Origin: Fen-1231 sp035286465
GTDB lineage: Bacteria; Gemmatimonadota; Gemmatimonadetes; Gemmatimonadales; Gemmatimonadaceae
DNA: 64,000 nt
Assembly: GCA_035286465.1 (NCBI GenBank)
Contig: DATEDF010000105.1
Span: 62,001 to 126,000 of the forward strand
Direction: 5' to 3'
Shown here piece by piece: positions 51,544-58,910 of the stretch (position 1 is its first letter; every line of letters begins with the position of its first letter). The position numbers and the translations under genes are program-made. Under the pieces are notes generated by a model, which searched no databases, had not been told where the DNA came from, and saw nothing but the letters and a program-made list of their open reading frames with translations.

Positions 51544-52415
51544 GGGCCGCGTTCAATCCGGATCTCGGAGTTCTGGTGCGCGCGCTGTGTGCGCAGCCGG
51601 CTTCGCAGCGTGAACTCGAGAACCGCGCTCCCCTGGGCGGAGAGTATCTCGCCAACTGCGGGGGCAATCAGGTAGGAAAGCTCACCGGTGCTCGATCCGG
51701 TCAAATGGACGGGCTCACCGAACTGTTCGCCGTCCCCTTCGAGCGAGCCGTGAGCGGTCCTGCTGATGGTCAGGACCACGCCGCCGGCGCGGGAGTCCGC
51801 GCCCGTCACGCGGAATGACCTGCGCACGCGTGCGCGCAGCGGAACGCCATCTCGGCAGAGCGGATACGAGATGGAGTCGGTCCACGTCGTGCCGAGTCGC
51901 AGCGTGTCGGGAGTCTGGAACCAGAGGTCGCGCAGCGACTGAGCGATGCCGAGCGCACCGGAGGGACACGGAGCCGCGGTGGGCGGCGCGGAGAACGTGA
52001 GCTGTCGGCCCCGCGCCGTGAACACGGCGACGAAGCTGATGGGCAACGAGATGCCGGCGGGCACCGACGCTTCGTGGTTGCCCTGCTGAACACGGAAGGC
52101 CGTGACCGACCCCACCACGCGACCGGCTTGAGCGAGAATGAGGAACGACACCCCGGCGCGTGCCGTCACCGTATCCACGCGGGATGACGTATCCTGGTCA
52201 ACGCGCAGAAGCGCTCGCTGTTCAACGACATACGAGCGGCGAACGGCCAGCTGGCGATGGACCCAGGGGCCACGCGTGTTGACCCGTGCAGGTTCTGGGG
52301 GCGAAGTTGTCGCTCCCGACATCACCTGCTCCGGCACGGACCCGCGACACCCGAGAAGGCTGGCGGAAAGCACCGCCGTTGCGACGCCACCGAGGCGCAG
52401 TGAAAGAGGTCTCAC
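51540..52415 (-). CDS. Lipoprotein of unknown function
   Basis: 291 residues from the GTG at 52415. This start is chosen because it gives a short basic start, a hydrophobic stretch and a lipobox (SASLLGC). Open frame further upstream enters the RNase P RNA gene. The mature part is mostly beta strands (TARAGVSFLILAQAGRVVGS, PLRARVRRSFRVTGADSRAG, GELSYLIAPAVGEILSAQGS) with a two-Cys pair (APCPSG, PLCRDG). No family is recognised. It begins 12 bp downstream of the predicted 3' end of rnpB, so it may be transcribed by read-through or have a promoter inside rnpB. Confidence 0.65.
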   Translation of the reverse strand: MRPLSLRLGGVATAVLSASLLGCRGSVPEQVMSGATTSPPEPARVNTRGPWVHRQLAVRRSYVVEQRALLRVDQDTSSRVDTVTARAGVSFLILAQAGRVVGSVTAFRVQQGNHEASVPAGISLPISFVAVFTARGRQLTFSAPPTAAPCPSGALGIAQSLRDLWFQTPDTLRLGTTWTDSISYPLCRDGVPLRARVRRSFRVTGADSRAGGVVLTISRTAHGSLEGDGEQFGEPVHLTGSSTGELSYLIAPAVGEILSAQGSAVLEFTLRSRLRTQRAHQNSEIRIERGP

Positions 52416-52426
52416 GAAGAAGGGGC

Positions 52427-52815
52427 GGAATCCCTCGGCCTGTAAGCCGGGTTCTGTCGAAGCGGCAGACACCGCCTCGGACGGTCATCTCTCTCGGGAC
52501 GCGGTCGCCCGCGCCCTCTAGCGGCCTACCCGCGGCGTCTTCGTCGAAGAGGGCTGCTTCTCGCCGCCTATTCGGCCTTGCTCCAACTGGGGTTTGCCGT
52601 GCCGTGCGTGTTGCCACGCACGCGGTGGGCTCTTACCCCACCATTGCACCCTTACCCACGCTTGCGCGAGGGCGGTGTGTTTTCTGTGGCACTGTCCGTC
52701 ACCCGCTGTGACGCGGGTGCCCAGGCGTTACCTGGCAGCCTGCCCATGGAGCCCGGACTTTCCTCGAAACAGGAATCTGCTCCTGCGTCGCGACCATCCG
52801 GCCGAGGGAATCCCC
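52427..52815 (-). ncRNA. rnpB: RNase P RNA (bacterial type A)
   Basis: The minus strand contains GAGGAAAGTCCGGGCTCC near its 5' end (about 52746-52763) and ACCCGGCTTACAGGCCGAGG near its 3' end, the two most conserved segments of bacterial RNase P RNA. The ends pair as P1 (GGCCGAGGGAT with the complementary 5' arm, one mismatch at the base). The length, about 389 nt, suits a type A RNA. RNase P removes tRNA 5' leaders; its protein partner rnpA is in the same window at 48122-48487. End positions are approximate. Confidence 0.95.
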
Positions 52816-53014
52816 CTTCCATTAAGGTAGCAGGCCCGGGCCCCGAATGCAGCCGCCGCCAAACGGGCCGTTTCCTTGCGCGCCGGTGCGAACTCGCCTG
52901 CGGGTGACTCCGGCCAGGCGCGAAGGCGTTGAGGCGGTGACAGGGCTGTGATGGGGGCCTGCGAGTCTCGCGTCGGCACGATTGACCAGCAGGTCCCAGC
53001 CGACCGAGGAGACC

Positions 53015-53914
53015 ATGACGACGCTCTCCGGAACTCCCCGCATCGCCCCCGTCGCGACAATCCTCGAGCCTTCCGAACGCCTCCGCGTGGACGCGATCGG
53101 CGCGGGGATGTATCGCGCGCTTCACCGCAACAGCGTGAACGAGGTGATGCGCGACCTCAAGGAGCGGCGCATCAGCGCCGTGCTGGTGTCGGTGACCCGC
53201 TGCGTCAAGGAGGAGCCGCGACAGATGGCGGCCGTGCTTCGTGAGTTTCCGCGCATCCCGACGGTCGCGCTGCTTTCCGGCAGCCTGGACGCGGCCGCTG
53301 AAGCCGTGCTCACGCTGGGCAACTGCGGCGTGCGAACGCTGGTGGACGTGCGGCGCCCCGCAGGATGGAACCGGCTTCGCGACATACTGGGCGTCGAAGC
53401 GACCCACGACGCGGACCGGTCTGTGCGGGCGGCGCTTCGTCAGGATCTCGTCGGGGTCCCTGAGGACTGCTGGCGGTTTTTCGAAGCGCTCTTTGCGCCC
53501 GACTGCCGCGCCGCCACCGTGCGGCAGCTCTCACGCCGGCTCAACGTCCTGCCGAGCACCCTGATGAGCCGTTTCTTCCGCGCCGGGCTCCCCGCACCCA
53601 AGCGGTACCTGGCATTCGCGCGGCTCATCCGTGCGGCGCGCCTCTTCGAGAACCCCGGACTCTCCATCGGCGATGTTGCGAACCACCTGGACTACTCATC
53701 ACCGCAGAGCTTCGGGCGCCACGTGCGGACGTTGATAAGAATGACTGCCGGGCAGTTCCGCCGGAACTATGACGGCGACCGGATGCTGCGCCGGTTCCGC
53801 GACGAGCTCGTCCTGCCCAACCTCAGGCGGCTGCGCGCACTGCATCCGCTCAGCGTGCGCCCGGGCGTCCAGCACGCGCCAGCCTCTGGCGCTGACGCGC
53901 CAACGCTGAACTGA
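53015..53914 (+). CDS. AraC-type transcription regulator
   Basis: 299 residues from the ATG at 53015, which has GAGGAG upstream. The C-terminal third contains two helix-turn-helix motifs of the AraC family (VRQLSRRLNVLPSTLMSRFF, then LSIGDVANHLDYSSPQSFGR followed by RTLIRMTAGQFRRN). The N-terminal part (about 10-130) has alternating strands and helices and ends VRTLVDVRRPAGWN; it resembles a degenerate receiver or ligand-binding domain but lacks an obvious phosphorylation Asp. The signal and targets are unknown; it converges with pyrE. Confidence 0.85.
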   Translation: MTTLSGTPRIAPVATILEPSERLRVDAIGAGMYRALHRNSVNEVMRDLKERRISAVLVSVTRCVKEEPRQMAAVLREFPRIPTVALLSGSLDAAAEAVLTLGNCGVRTLVDVRRPAGWNRLRDILGVEATHDADRSVRAALRQDLVGVPEDCWRFFEALFAPDCRAATVRQLSRRLNVLPSTLMSRFFRAGLPAPKRYLAFARLIRAARLFENPGLSIGDVANHLDYSSPQSFGRHVRTLIRMTAGQFRRNYDGDRMLRRFRDELVLPNLRRLRALHPLSVRPGVQHAPASGADAPTLN

Positions 53915-53929
53915 ACGTTGAGCGGGAGG

Positions 53930-54490
53930 TCATGCGCGCGGCATTCGCGCGACGATCTCCCTGGCCTGCGTGAGCGCCAGCACCGGAATGCCGGCAGACG
54001 TGAGCGCGTCGCGCCCACCTTCCTCCCGATCCACCACGGCGAGCACGCCAACCACGATGCCACCGGCTTCGCGCACCGCGTGCACGGCACGCAGCGCCGA
54101 ACCGCCGGTGGTCAGCGTATCCTCCACCACCACGACCCGGTCGCCTGCGCGAAACGGTCCTTCGATCAACTTGCCTGTTCCGTGTGATTTGACTTCCTTC
54201 CGGACGGTGAAGGCACGAAGCGGCGTCCCCTCGAGCGCGCTCGCGTACGCGATGGCGTGGGCGACCGGATCCGCGCCCAGGGTGAGTCCGCCGACGGCGT
54301 CCGGGCTCCATCCTGCCTCTCGAAGCACGGCAAGCGCGAGAGGACCGATCGTCGCAAGGCCGTCGGGACTCATGGTCGTGAGACGCGCGTCAATGTAGAG
54401 ATCCGAGTGACGACCGGACGTGAGGGTGACGGCGCCGCGCCGCGCCGAGCGCGTGGCCAGCATCTCCACCAACCGTTCGTGGGGCGTCAT
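53930..54490 (-). CDS. pyrE: Orotate phosphoribosyltransferase
   Basis: 186 residues. It joins orotate to PRPP in pyrimidine synthesis. Visible are LTSGRHSDLYIDARLTT, VGGLTLGADPVAHAIAYAS, VRKEVKSHGTGKLIEGPF (flexible loop Lys) and the PRPP motif VVVVEDTLTTGGSAL at about 118-132. The family is clear and complete. It stands alone, 59 bp from the divergent histidine kinase. Confidence 0.97.
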   Translation of the reverse strand: MTPHERLVEMLATRSARRGAVTLTSGRHSDLYIDARLTTMSPDGLATIGPLALAVLREAGWSPDAVGGLTLGADPVAHAIAYASALEGTPLRAFTVRKEVKSHGTGKLIEGPFRAGDRVVVVEDTLTTGGSALRAVHAVREAGGIVVGVLAVVDREEGGRDALTSAGIPVLALTQAREIVARMPRA

Positions 54491-54549
54491 GGAGGCGGAG
54501 GTTAGAGGCGGATGGGGCGAGCGTCAATACTTCGCGGGAACACCCACGG

Positions 54550-55461
54550 GTGACGGCGGCCGCGCTTTGGGCCGCAATCGTCGTTGCGGTCGCGGCGGTG
54601 TTCCTCGTGCTGGCCTACCAACGCCGGCAGGCGCGTCGCATCGCCGAGCGGTCCGCGGAGCTCGAGCAGCTCTCGGCCGAGCTCTACCGGGCAAACCGTG
54701 CGAAGAGCGAATTCCTCGCCAATGTCTCGCACGAGCTGCGGACGCCGCTTGCCGCGATCGTGGGATTCATCGACCTGCTGCGTGAAGGCGCGTACGGCGA
54801 GCTGTCGCCGCGCCAGAAGGGGCCCGTGGAGCGCATCGAGTCGTCGGCCAACCACCTGCGCGAACTGGTGGAGCAGGTGCTCGACCTCGCGAGAATGGCG
54901 GCCGGGCGGCTCGAAGTGCATCGGGAGTTGCTCAAGCTGCGACCCTTCGTGATCGACGTCGCGGCCGAGGTGGAGTCGCTCGTCAATGAGAAGGGACTGG
55001 CCTTCTCCATCACGGTGCCTGCGACCCTCCCGCGCATCGCGACCGACCCGACGCACCTGCGTCAGATTCTCGTCAACCTGCTCGGTAACGCGATCAAGTT
55101 CACCGCACAGGGAAGCATCGCGGTGCGGGCAGCGGTCGTGCCCGACGGCGAGGTCACCAGGTTCGCGTCCACGGCAAACAAACGCCCGCTGCTTGCCGCC
55201 GGCGGGCCGTGGGTCGCGCTGCAGGTGAGCGACACCGGGATCGGGATCGCCGAGAAGGACCTTGAGCGGATCTTCGAGGAGTTTGAGCAGGTTGACGCAG
55301 GCCCGCGAGGCGATTCGATGCGCCGCGGCACCGGCCTGGGGCTCACGATCTCGCGGCGGCTTGCCCGCCTTCTCGACGGCGACGTCACCGTGGAGAGCGT
55401 GCCCGGAGCGGGTTCGACCTTCACGGTCTGGCTTCCCGCCGATACGCCTGGCGCTCGCTAA
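54550..55461 (+). CDS. Sensor histidine kinase, membrane-anchored, no extracytoplasmic domain
   Basis: 303 residues, GTG start. One N-terminal transmembrane helix (LWAAIVVAVAAVFLVLA) and a coiled region are followed by HisKA with FLANVSHELRTPLAAIVGF (phospho-His near 61). The ATPase has NLLGNAIKFT (N box), SDTGIGIAEKDLERIFEEFE (G1/F) and GTGLGLTISRRLA (G2). There is no periplasmic sensing loop, so it probably responds to an internal or membrane cue, and no response regulator gene is adjacent (orphan). It converges with the Ser/Thr kinase. Confidence 0.93.
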   Translation: MTAAALWAAIVVAVAAVFLVLAYQRRQARRIAERSAELEQLSAELYRANRAKSEFLANVSHELRTPLAAIVGFIDLLREGAYGELSPRQKGPVERIESSANHLRELVEQVLDLARMAAGRLEVHRELLKLRPFVIDVAAEVESLVNEKGLAFSITVPATLPRIATDPTHLRQILVNLLGNAIKFTAQGSIAVRAAVVPDGEVTRFASTANKRPLLAAGGPWVALQVSDTGIGIAEKDLERIFEEFEQVDAGPRGDSMRRGTGLGLTISRRLARLLDGDVTVESVPGAGSTFTVWLPADTPGAR

Positions 55462-55468
55462 GTCTTCG

Positions 55469-56383
55469 CTAACTCTTCGCTCGGAAGAGGCCCTTCATCT
55501 TCGACATGAAGCCACCGTCCGCGTCTGGCAGCTCGGTGGCCGAGATCGCTGCCTCGAGCGCCTTCGCGAACGCGAGCACGTCGGGATAGCGCTCCTTGGG
55601 ATTCTTGGACAGCGCGCGCATGATGGTCGCTTCGACCGCCGCCGGAAACTGAAGCCCCGGCGTTGCCTTGTTCAGCGGCACCGGCGCTTGCGACAGCAGC
55701 TGCGTGAACATCTCACGAGGCGACTTCGCGGTGTACGGCAGCGAACCGGTCAGCAGGAGGTAGGCGATGGTGCCCAGGCTGTACTGATCAGCCGCGGGCG
55801 TGACCACCTCGCCCGAGAGCGCTTCCGGCGCGACGTACATCAGCGTGCCGACGAAGAAGCCCGCCCGCGTGAGGCGCTCGTCCGCGGTGACGTCGGTTGC
55901 GGTGGCAATGCCGAAATCGAGAAGTTTGACGTTGCGAGTGGTCGGGTCGTACATCAGATTCTCAGGCTTGAGATCCCGATGCACGATGCCGCTGGCGTGC
56001 GCGGCGTACACGGCGTCCGCAATCTGCAGTACGATCGTCGCGACCTCGTCGCACGGGAGCGGGGCCTGCCGTTTCGCGTAGCCTTCGAGGATCTCGCCGA
56101 GGGCCCACTCGAGCGCGATGTAGTGCAGCCCTTCGCTCGACTGTCCGATCTCGATGGTGCGCACGACGTTGGGGTGTTGTACGCGCGTCCCGAAGGAGGC
56201 TTCACGAAGGAATCGGGCGACGGCGGTCTTGTCCTGCCGAAGTTTCTCTCGCAGCGCCTTCACCGCGACGGCGCCGTGTTGCGGATGTTCGGCTCGGTAA
56301 ACAGTCGCGGTCCCGCCCTCGCCAACGCGGTCGAGGAGCGTGTACCCGGCCAGCGTTGTCCCAACGAGAGGATCGCGCGCCAC
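55469..56383 (-). CDS. Serine/threonine protein kinase (soluble)
   Basis: 304 residues. Hanks-type kinase: glycine loop DRVGEGGTATVYRAEH, VAVKALREKLRQDK (catalytic Lys), HRDLKPENLMYD, DFGIATATDVT and a PEALSGEVVTPAADQYSLGT segment. The C-terminus is a short basic tail with no membrane helix or extracellular domain. The GTG at 56383 is selected; the open frame upstream extends into the divergent gene and is Arg-rich. It faces the GWxTD lipoprotein gene, 68 bp away, and may regulate envelope functions, but no target can be named. Confidence 0.92.
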   Translation of the reverse strand: MARDPLVGTTLAGYTLLDRVGEGGTATVYRAEHPQHGAVAVKALREKLRQDKTAVARFLREASFGTRVQHPNVVRTIEIGQSSEGLHYIALEWALGEILEGYAKRQAPLPCDEVATIVLQIADAVYAAHASGIVHRDLKPENLMYDPTTRNVKLLDFGIATATDVTADERLTRAGFFVGTLMYVAPEALSGEVVTPAADQYSLGTIAYLLLTGSLPYTAKSPREMFTQLLSQAPVPLNKATPGLQFPAAVEATIMRALSKNPKERYPDVLAFAKALEAAISATELPDADGGFMSKMKGLFRAKS

Positions 56384-56451
56384 GCGGGCGAACCTAACGG
56401 CCCACCCAGTCGCTGGCAAGCGAGGAAATGCAGCCGTACGAGGGTATAGTA

Positions 56452-57897
56452 ATGAGCATGCGAAAGGATCTTCCTCGAAGCGGTGAACGGAGCACCACGC
56501 GGCCGCGCGGGCGCGGCGTCGGCGTGCTCGTGCTGGCGGCGGTCGTAGCGGCGTGCGGCGGAGGGCGTCCCACCCCGCCGCCGGGTGCGCCACCCGCCCC
56601 CGCCCCCGGCCCCGCCGCCGCGCCGGTACCGCAGGCCGCGGGTGGCCGCAGTGCGGAGCAAGTGAAACTGTTCCAGCAGCTGGGGCTGCTCGCGCGCGGT
56701 GCGCCGATGCCTTTCGTCGGCGGTGTCGCGTTCCTCGCCTCGCGAACCCCTGACTCGACACACGTCGTCCTCGCCGTGACGATGGCGAACGCCTCGCTGA
56801 CTTTCGCGCGCGAGAATGACCGGTTCCGCGCCGGATACAGCGTGCTGATCGTGCTCACCGAAGGCGGCGCGACCGTGAAGCAGATCGAGGCGCGCGAGAG
56901 CGTGCTCGTACCCAGCTTCAAGGAAACGTCTCGCATCGACGAGAGCGTCATCTTCCAGGAGTTGCTGACGCTTCGACCGGGACGATATGCGTTGGCGCTC
57001 ACCGTCCGTGACGACGGGAGTTCACGCGGGAGCACCGAGAATGTCACGCTGGCCGTCCCCGCGCTGGGCCCGGGTTCGCTCAGCAGCCCCGTGTCGTTCG
57101 CGCGCGTGACGCCCCGTGCATCGCTCGATTCGCTCCCGCGACTGGTGGCCAGCCCGGCATCGTCCGCGACGTTCGGACGCGACACCATCGTCGGCGTCTA
57201 CCTCGAGGCCTACGGCGCACCGACGGAAGCGCGCATCCCGGTGGAGTTCGCCGTGCGAACCGAGCAGGGAAGGAGCCTCTTCCGCGACACCGTCTCGCTC
57301 CCGCGGCGGGCGAACCTCTTCAGTGGCATTCTCTATATCCCGGTCGTGCGGGTCGGCATCGGCCTGGCGCTCGTGTCGTTCTGGCGACCGGGGGGCGGCG
57401 ACACGACGCGCACGCCGATCTTCGTCGGGTTTGGCGAGGACCTGCCCGTCGCGACGTTCGACGAGATGCTCAACTTCCTCCGGTGGTTCGCCGCCCCATA
57501 CAGACTCCAGGCGCTGCGGGACACCGCACCCGAGTTCCGCGCTGCGGCATGGGCAGGTTTTGTCGGGTCGTATGCGTCACTCTCCGGCACGAGCGACGCC
57601 CTGCACGACTACTTCCGGCGCTTCACCATCGCCAACGCGCAGTTCCGCGAGGAGACCATGCCCGGGTGGATGACCGATCGCGGCAAGGTGCTCCTGGGCC
57701 TGGGCGAGCCGGACCAGCGTGTCGAACCGAATCGCACGGCGGGCTTTGGGCAGCGGAACCGCCTGCAGATCTGGGAATACCGGGATCAGGGTCTCCTGCT
57801 CCGGTTCACGGATCAAACCGGATTCGGCCGCTGGCGTCTCGACGCGTCGAGCAGCGTCGCGTTCGAGAGTGCGTGGCGTCGCAGGGTCCAGCTCTAA
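56452..57897 (+). CDS. GWxTD-domain lipoprotein
   Basis: 481 residues. The signal peptide ends VVAACGGG, a lipobox. A Pro/Ala-rich linker (about 45-65) follows, then beta-rich domains (VAFLASRTPDSTHVVLAVTM, VLIVLTEGGATVKQIEARES). The GWxTD signature is PGWMTDRGKVLLGLGEPD (near 405). GWxTD domains are common in Acidobacteriota and Gemmatimonadota secreted proteins, and their role is unknown. The ATG at 56452 follows GAGGG; 56458 is an alternative. The kinase-like membrane gene follows 16 bp downstream. Confidence 0.88.
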   Translation: MSMRKDLPRSGERSTTRPRGRGVGVLVLAAVVAACGGGRPTPPPGAPPAPAPGPAAAPVPQAAGGRSAEQVKLFQQLGLLARGAPMPFVGGVAFLASRTPDSTHVVLAVTMANASLTFARENDRFRAGYSVLIVLTEGGATVKQIEARESVLVPSFKETSRIDESVIFQELLTLRPGRYALALTVRDDGSSRGSTENVTLAVPALGPGSLSSPVSFARVTPRASLDSLPRLVASPASSATFGRDTIVGVYLEAYGAPTEARIPVEFAVRTEQGRSLFRDTVSLPRRANLFSGILYIPVVRVGIGLALVSFWRPGGGDTTRTPIFVGFGEDLPVATFDEMLNFLRWFAAPYRLQALRDTAPEFRAAAWAGFVGSYASLSGTSDALHDYFRRFTIANAQFREETMPGWMTDRGKVLLGLGEPDQRVEPNRTAGFGQRNRLQIWEYRDQGLLLRFTDQTGFGRWRLDASSSVAFESAWRRRVQL

Positions 57898-57913
57898 CGG
57901 TTCCTGCGCCACG

Positions 57914-58525
57914 ATGACGAGGCGCGCGAAGGACTCTCCGTCGCTTCCCCTGCGCCGCGAAGCCGTCCGCAAGGCGCTGCACCTCTCGCTGGTCGCGCTC
58001 CCTGTTCTCTATTCGCGTGGAGTTGCCCGGGATGTCCTCGTTCTATCGCTCGGGGGCGGGGTATTGCTCGCACTCGCGGTGGAGTCGGCGCGACGCGCAT
58101 CGCCGCACATCGGCGCCGGGTTCGAGCGGGCGTTCGGCACGCTGCTGCGCGAGCGCGAACGCGCGGCCGTCACGGGCGCTACCTGGCTTCTGGCAGCCTG
58201 TTTCGCCGCGGTGCTGGCGCTGCCGCGTGAGGCCGCGGTCGCCGCGCTCTGGTGCGCCGCCGCGGGCGATCCCGCGGCGACGCTTGTCGGTCGTGCGACG
58301 GCGGCGCTTCGGGGCGCCGCCGCACCGCTCACCAAGACGCCCGCTGGCTCCGCGGCCTGCTTCATCACGTCGCTCGCCGGCACCTGGGCGCTCGCGCCCT
58401 TTCCCCTCACTGCTGCCGCCCTGATCGCCTTGCTGGCTACACTCGTCGAGCGCCTCCCGCTTTCGCTGGACGACAACCTCCGCGTACCCGCGGCGGCCGG
58501 AGTGACCGCTTGGCTGCTCTCTTGA
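57914..58525 (+). CDS. Dolichol/diacylglycerol kinase-like (SEC59/CTP-type) membrane protein
   Basis: 203 residues with five to six hydrophobic segments. The start (LPLRREAVRKALHLSLVALP) is followed by ALWCAAAGDPAATLVGRATA, a C-terminal TKTPAGSAACFITSLAGTWA segment and LPLSLDDNLRVPAAAGVTAW. The GDPAATxxGR and KTxxGS segments are typical of CTP-dependent lipid kinases and phytol/dolichol kinase relatives, which phosphorylate lipid alcohols. It probably acts in envelope lipid metabolism; the substrate is not known. The cspA promoter starts at its stop codon. Confidence 0.8.
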   Translation: MTRRAKDSPSLPLRREAVRKALHLSLVALPVLYSRGVARDVLVLSLGGGVLLALAVESARRASPHIGAGFERAFGTLLRERERAAVTGATWLLAACFAAVLALPREAAVAALWCAAAGDPAATLVGRATAALRGAAAPLTKTPAGSAACFITSLAGTWALAPFPLTAAALIALLATLVERLPLSLDDNLRVPAAAGVTAWLLS

Positions 58526-58551
58526 CAACCCCGGCCGGGGAATCGTAAAAC
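58522..58551 (+). promoter_or_regulatory. Predicted cspA promoter
   Basis: TTGACA (58522-58527, perfect -35, overlapping the previous stop codon), an 18-nt spacer and TAAAAC (58546-58551). It would give a leader of roughly 70 nt before the cspA start at 58630. Confidence 0.55.
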
Positions 58552-58565
58552 ATACGCGCGGACAC

Positions 58566-58586
58566 GACACCGCAGGAGGCGGTGTC
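58566..58586 (+). other. Hairpin in the cspA leader with AGGAG in its loop
   Basis: GACACCGC (58566-58573) pairs perfectly with GCGGTGTC (58579-58586) around an AGGAG loop. It lies 43 nt upstream of the cspA start; the real ribosome-binding site (GGGAGG) is further downstream. Possible temperature-responsive leader element. Confidence 0.4.
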
Positions 58587-58629
58587 GGCGTCGACGCGAT
58601 CGCACCGGTGCACAGCAGGGAGGCAGACG

Positions 58630-58830
58630 ATGCCGAAGGGCAAGGTGAAGTGGTTCAATGACGCCAAGGGCTACGGCTTCATCGAACAGGAGGGAGGCGA
58701 GGACGTGTTCGTCCACTTCTCCGCCATCAGCATGGAGGGGTTCAAGACCCTCGCAGAAGGACAGCCGGTGGAGTTCGAGGTGAAGACGGGCGAGAAGGGC
58801 CTTTCGGCGACCAACGTCGTGAAGTGCTGA
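58630..58830 (+). CDS. Cold-shock domain protein
   Basis: 66 residues. Typical CspA: GKVKWFNDAKGYGFIEQEGG with RNP1 (KGYGFIE), VFVHFSAISMEGFK with RNP2 (VFVHFS), and TGEKGLSATNVVKC at the end. It binds single-stranded RNA and may act as an RNA chaperone. GGGAGG lies about 8 nt upstream of the ATG. It is transcribed as a short unit between a strong predicted promoter and a hairpin. Confidence 0.96.
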   Translation: MPKGKVKWFNDAKGYGFIEQEGGEDVFVHFSAISMEGFKTLAEGQPVEFEVKTGEKGLSATNVVKC

Positions 58831-58857
58831 CGCTCCCTCGACCTCGCCAGAGATGCT

Positions 58858-58892
58858 CGCGGGCCCGGCCAGCTGCTCTCGCCGGGCCCGCG
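58858..58892 (+). terminator. GC-rich hairpin after cspA, probable transcription end
   Basis: CGCGGGCCCGGC (58858-58869) pairs perfectly with GCCGGGCCCGCG (58881-58892) over an 11-nt loop, 27 nt after the cspA stop and 18 nt before the polA start. The U-tract expected of an intrinsic terminator is weak (GCGTTAGCTT), so it may be attenuating. Confidence 0.55.
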
Positions 58893-58910
58893 GCGCGTTA
58901 GCTTCTGCGC

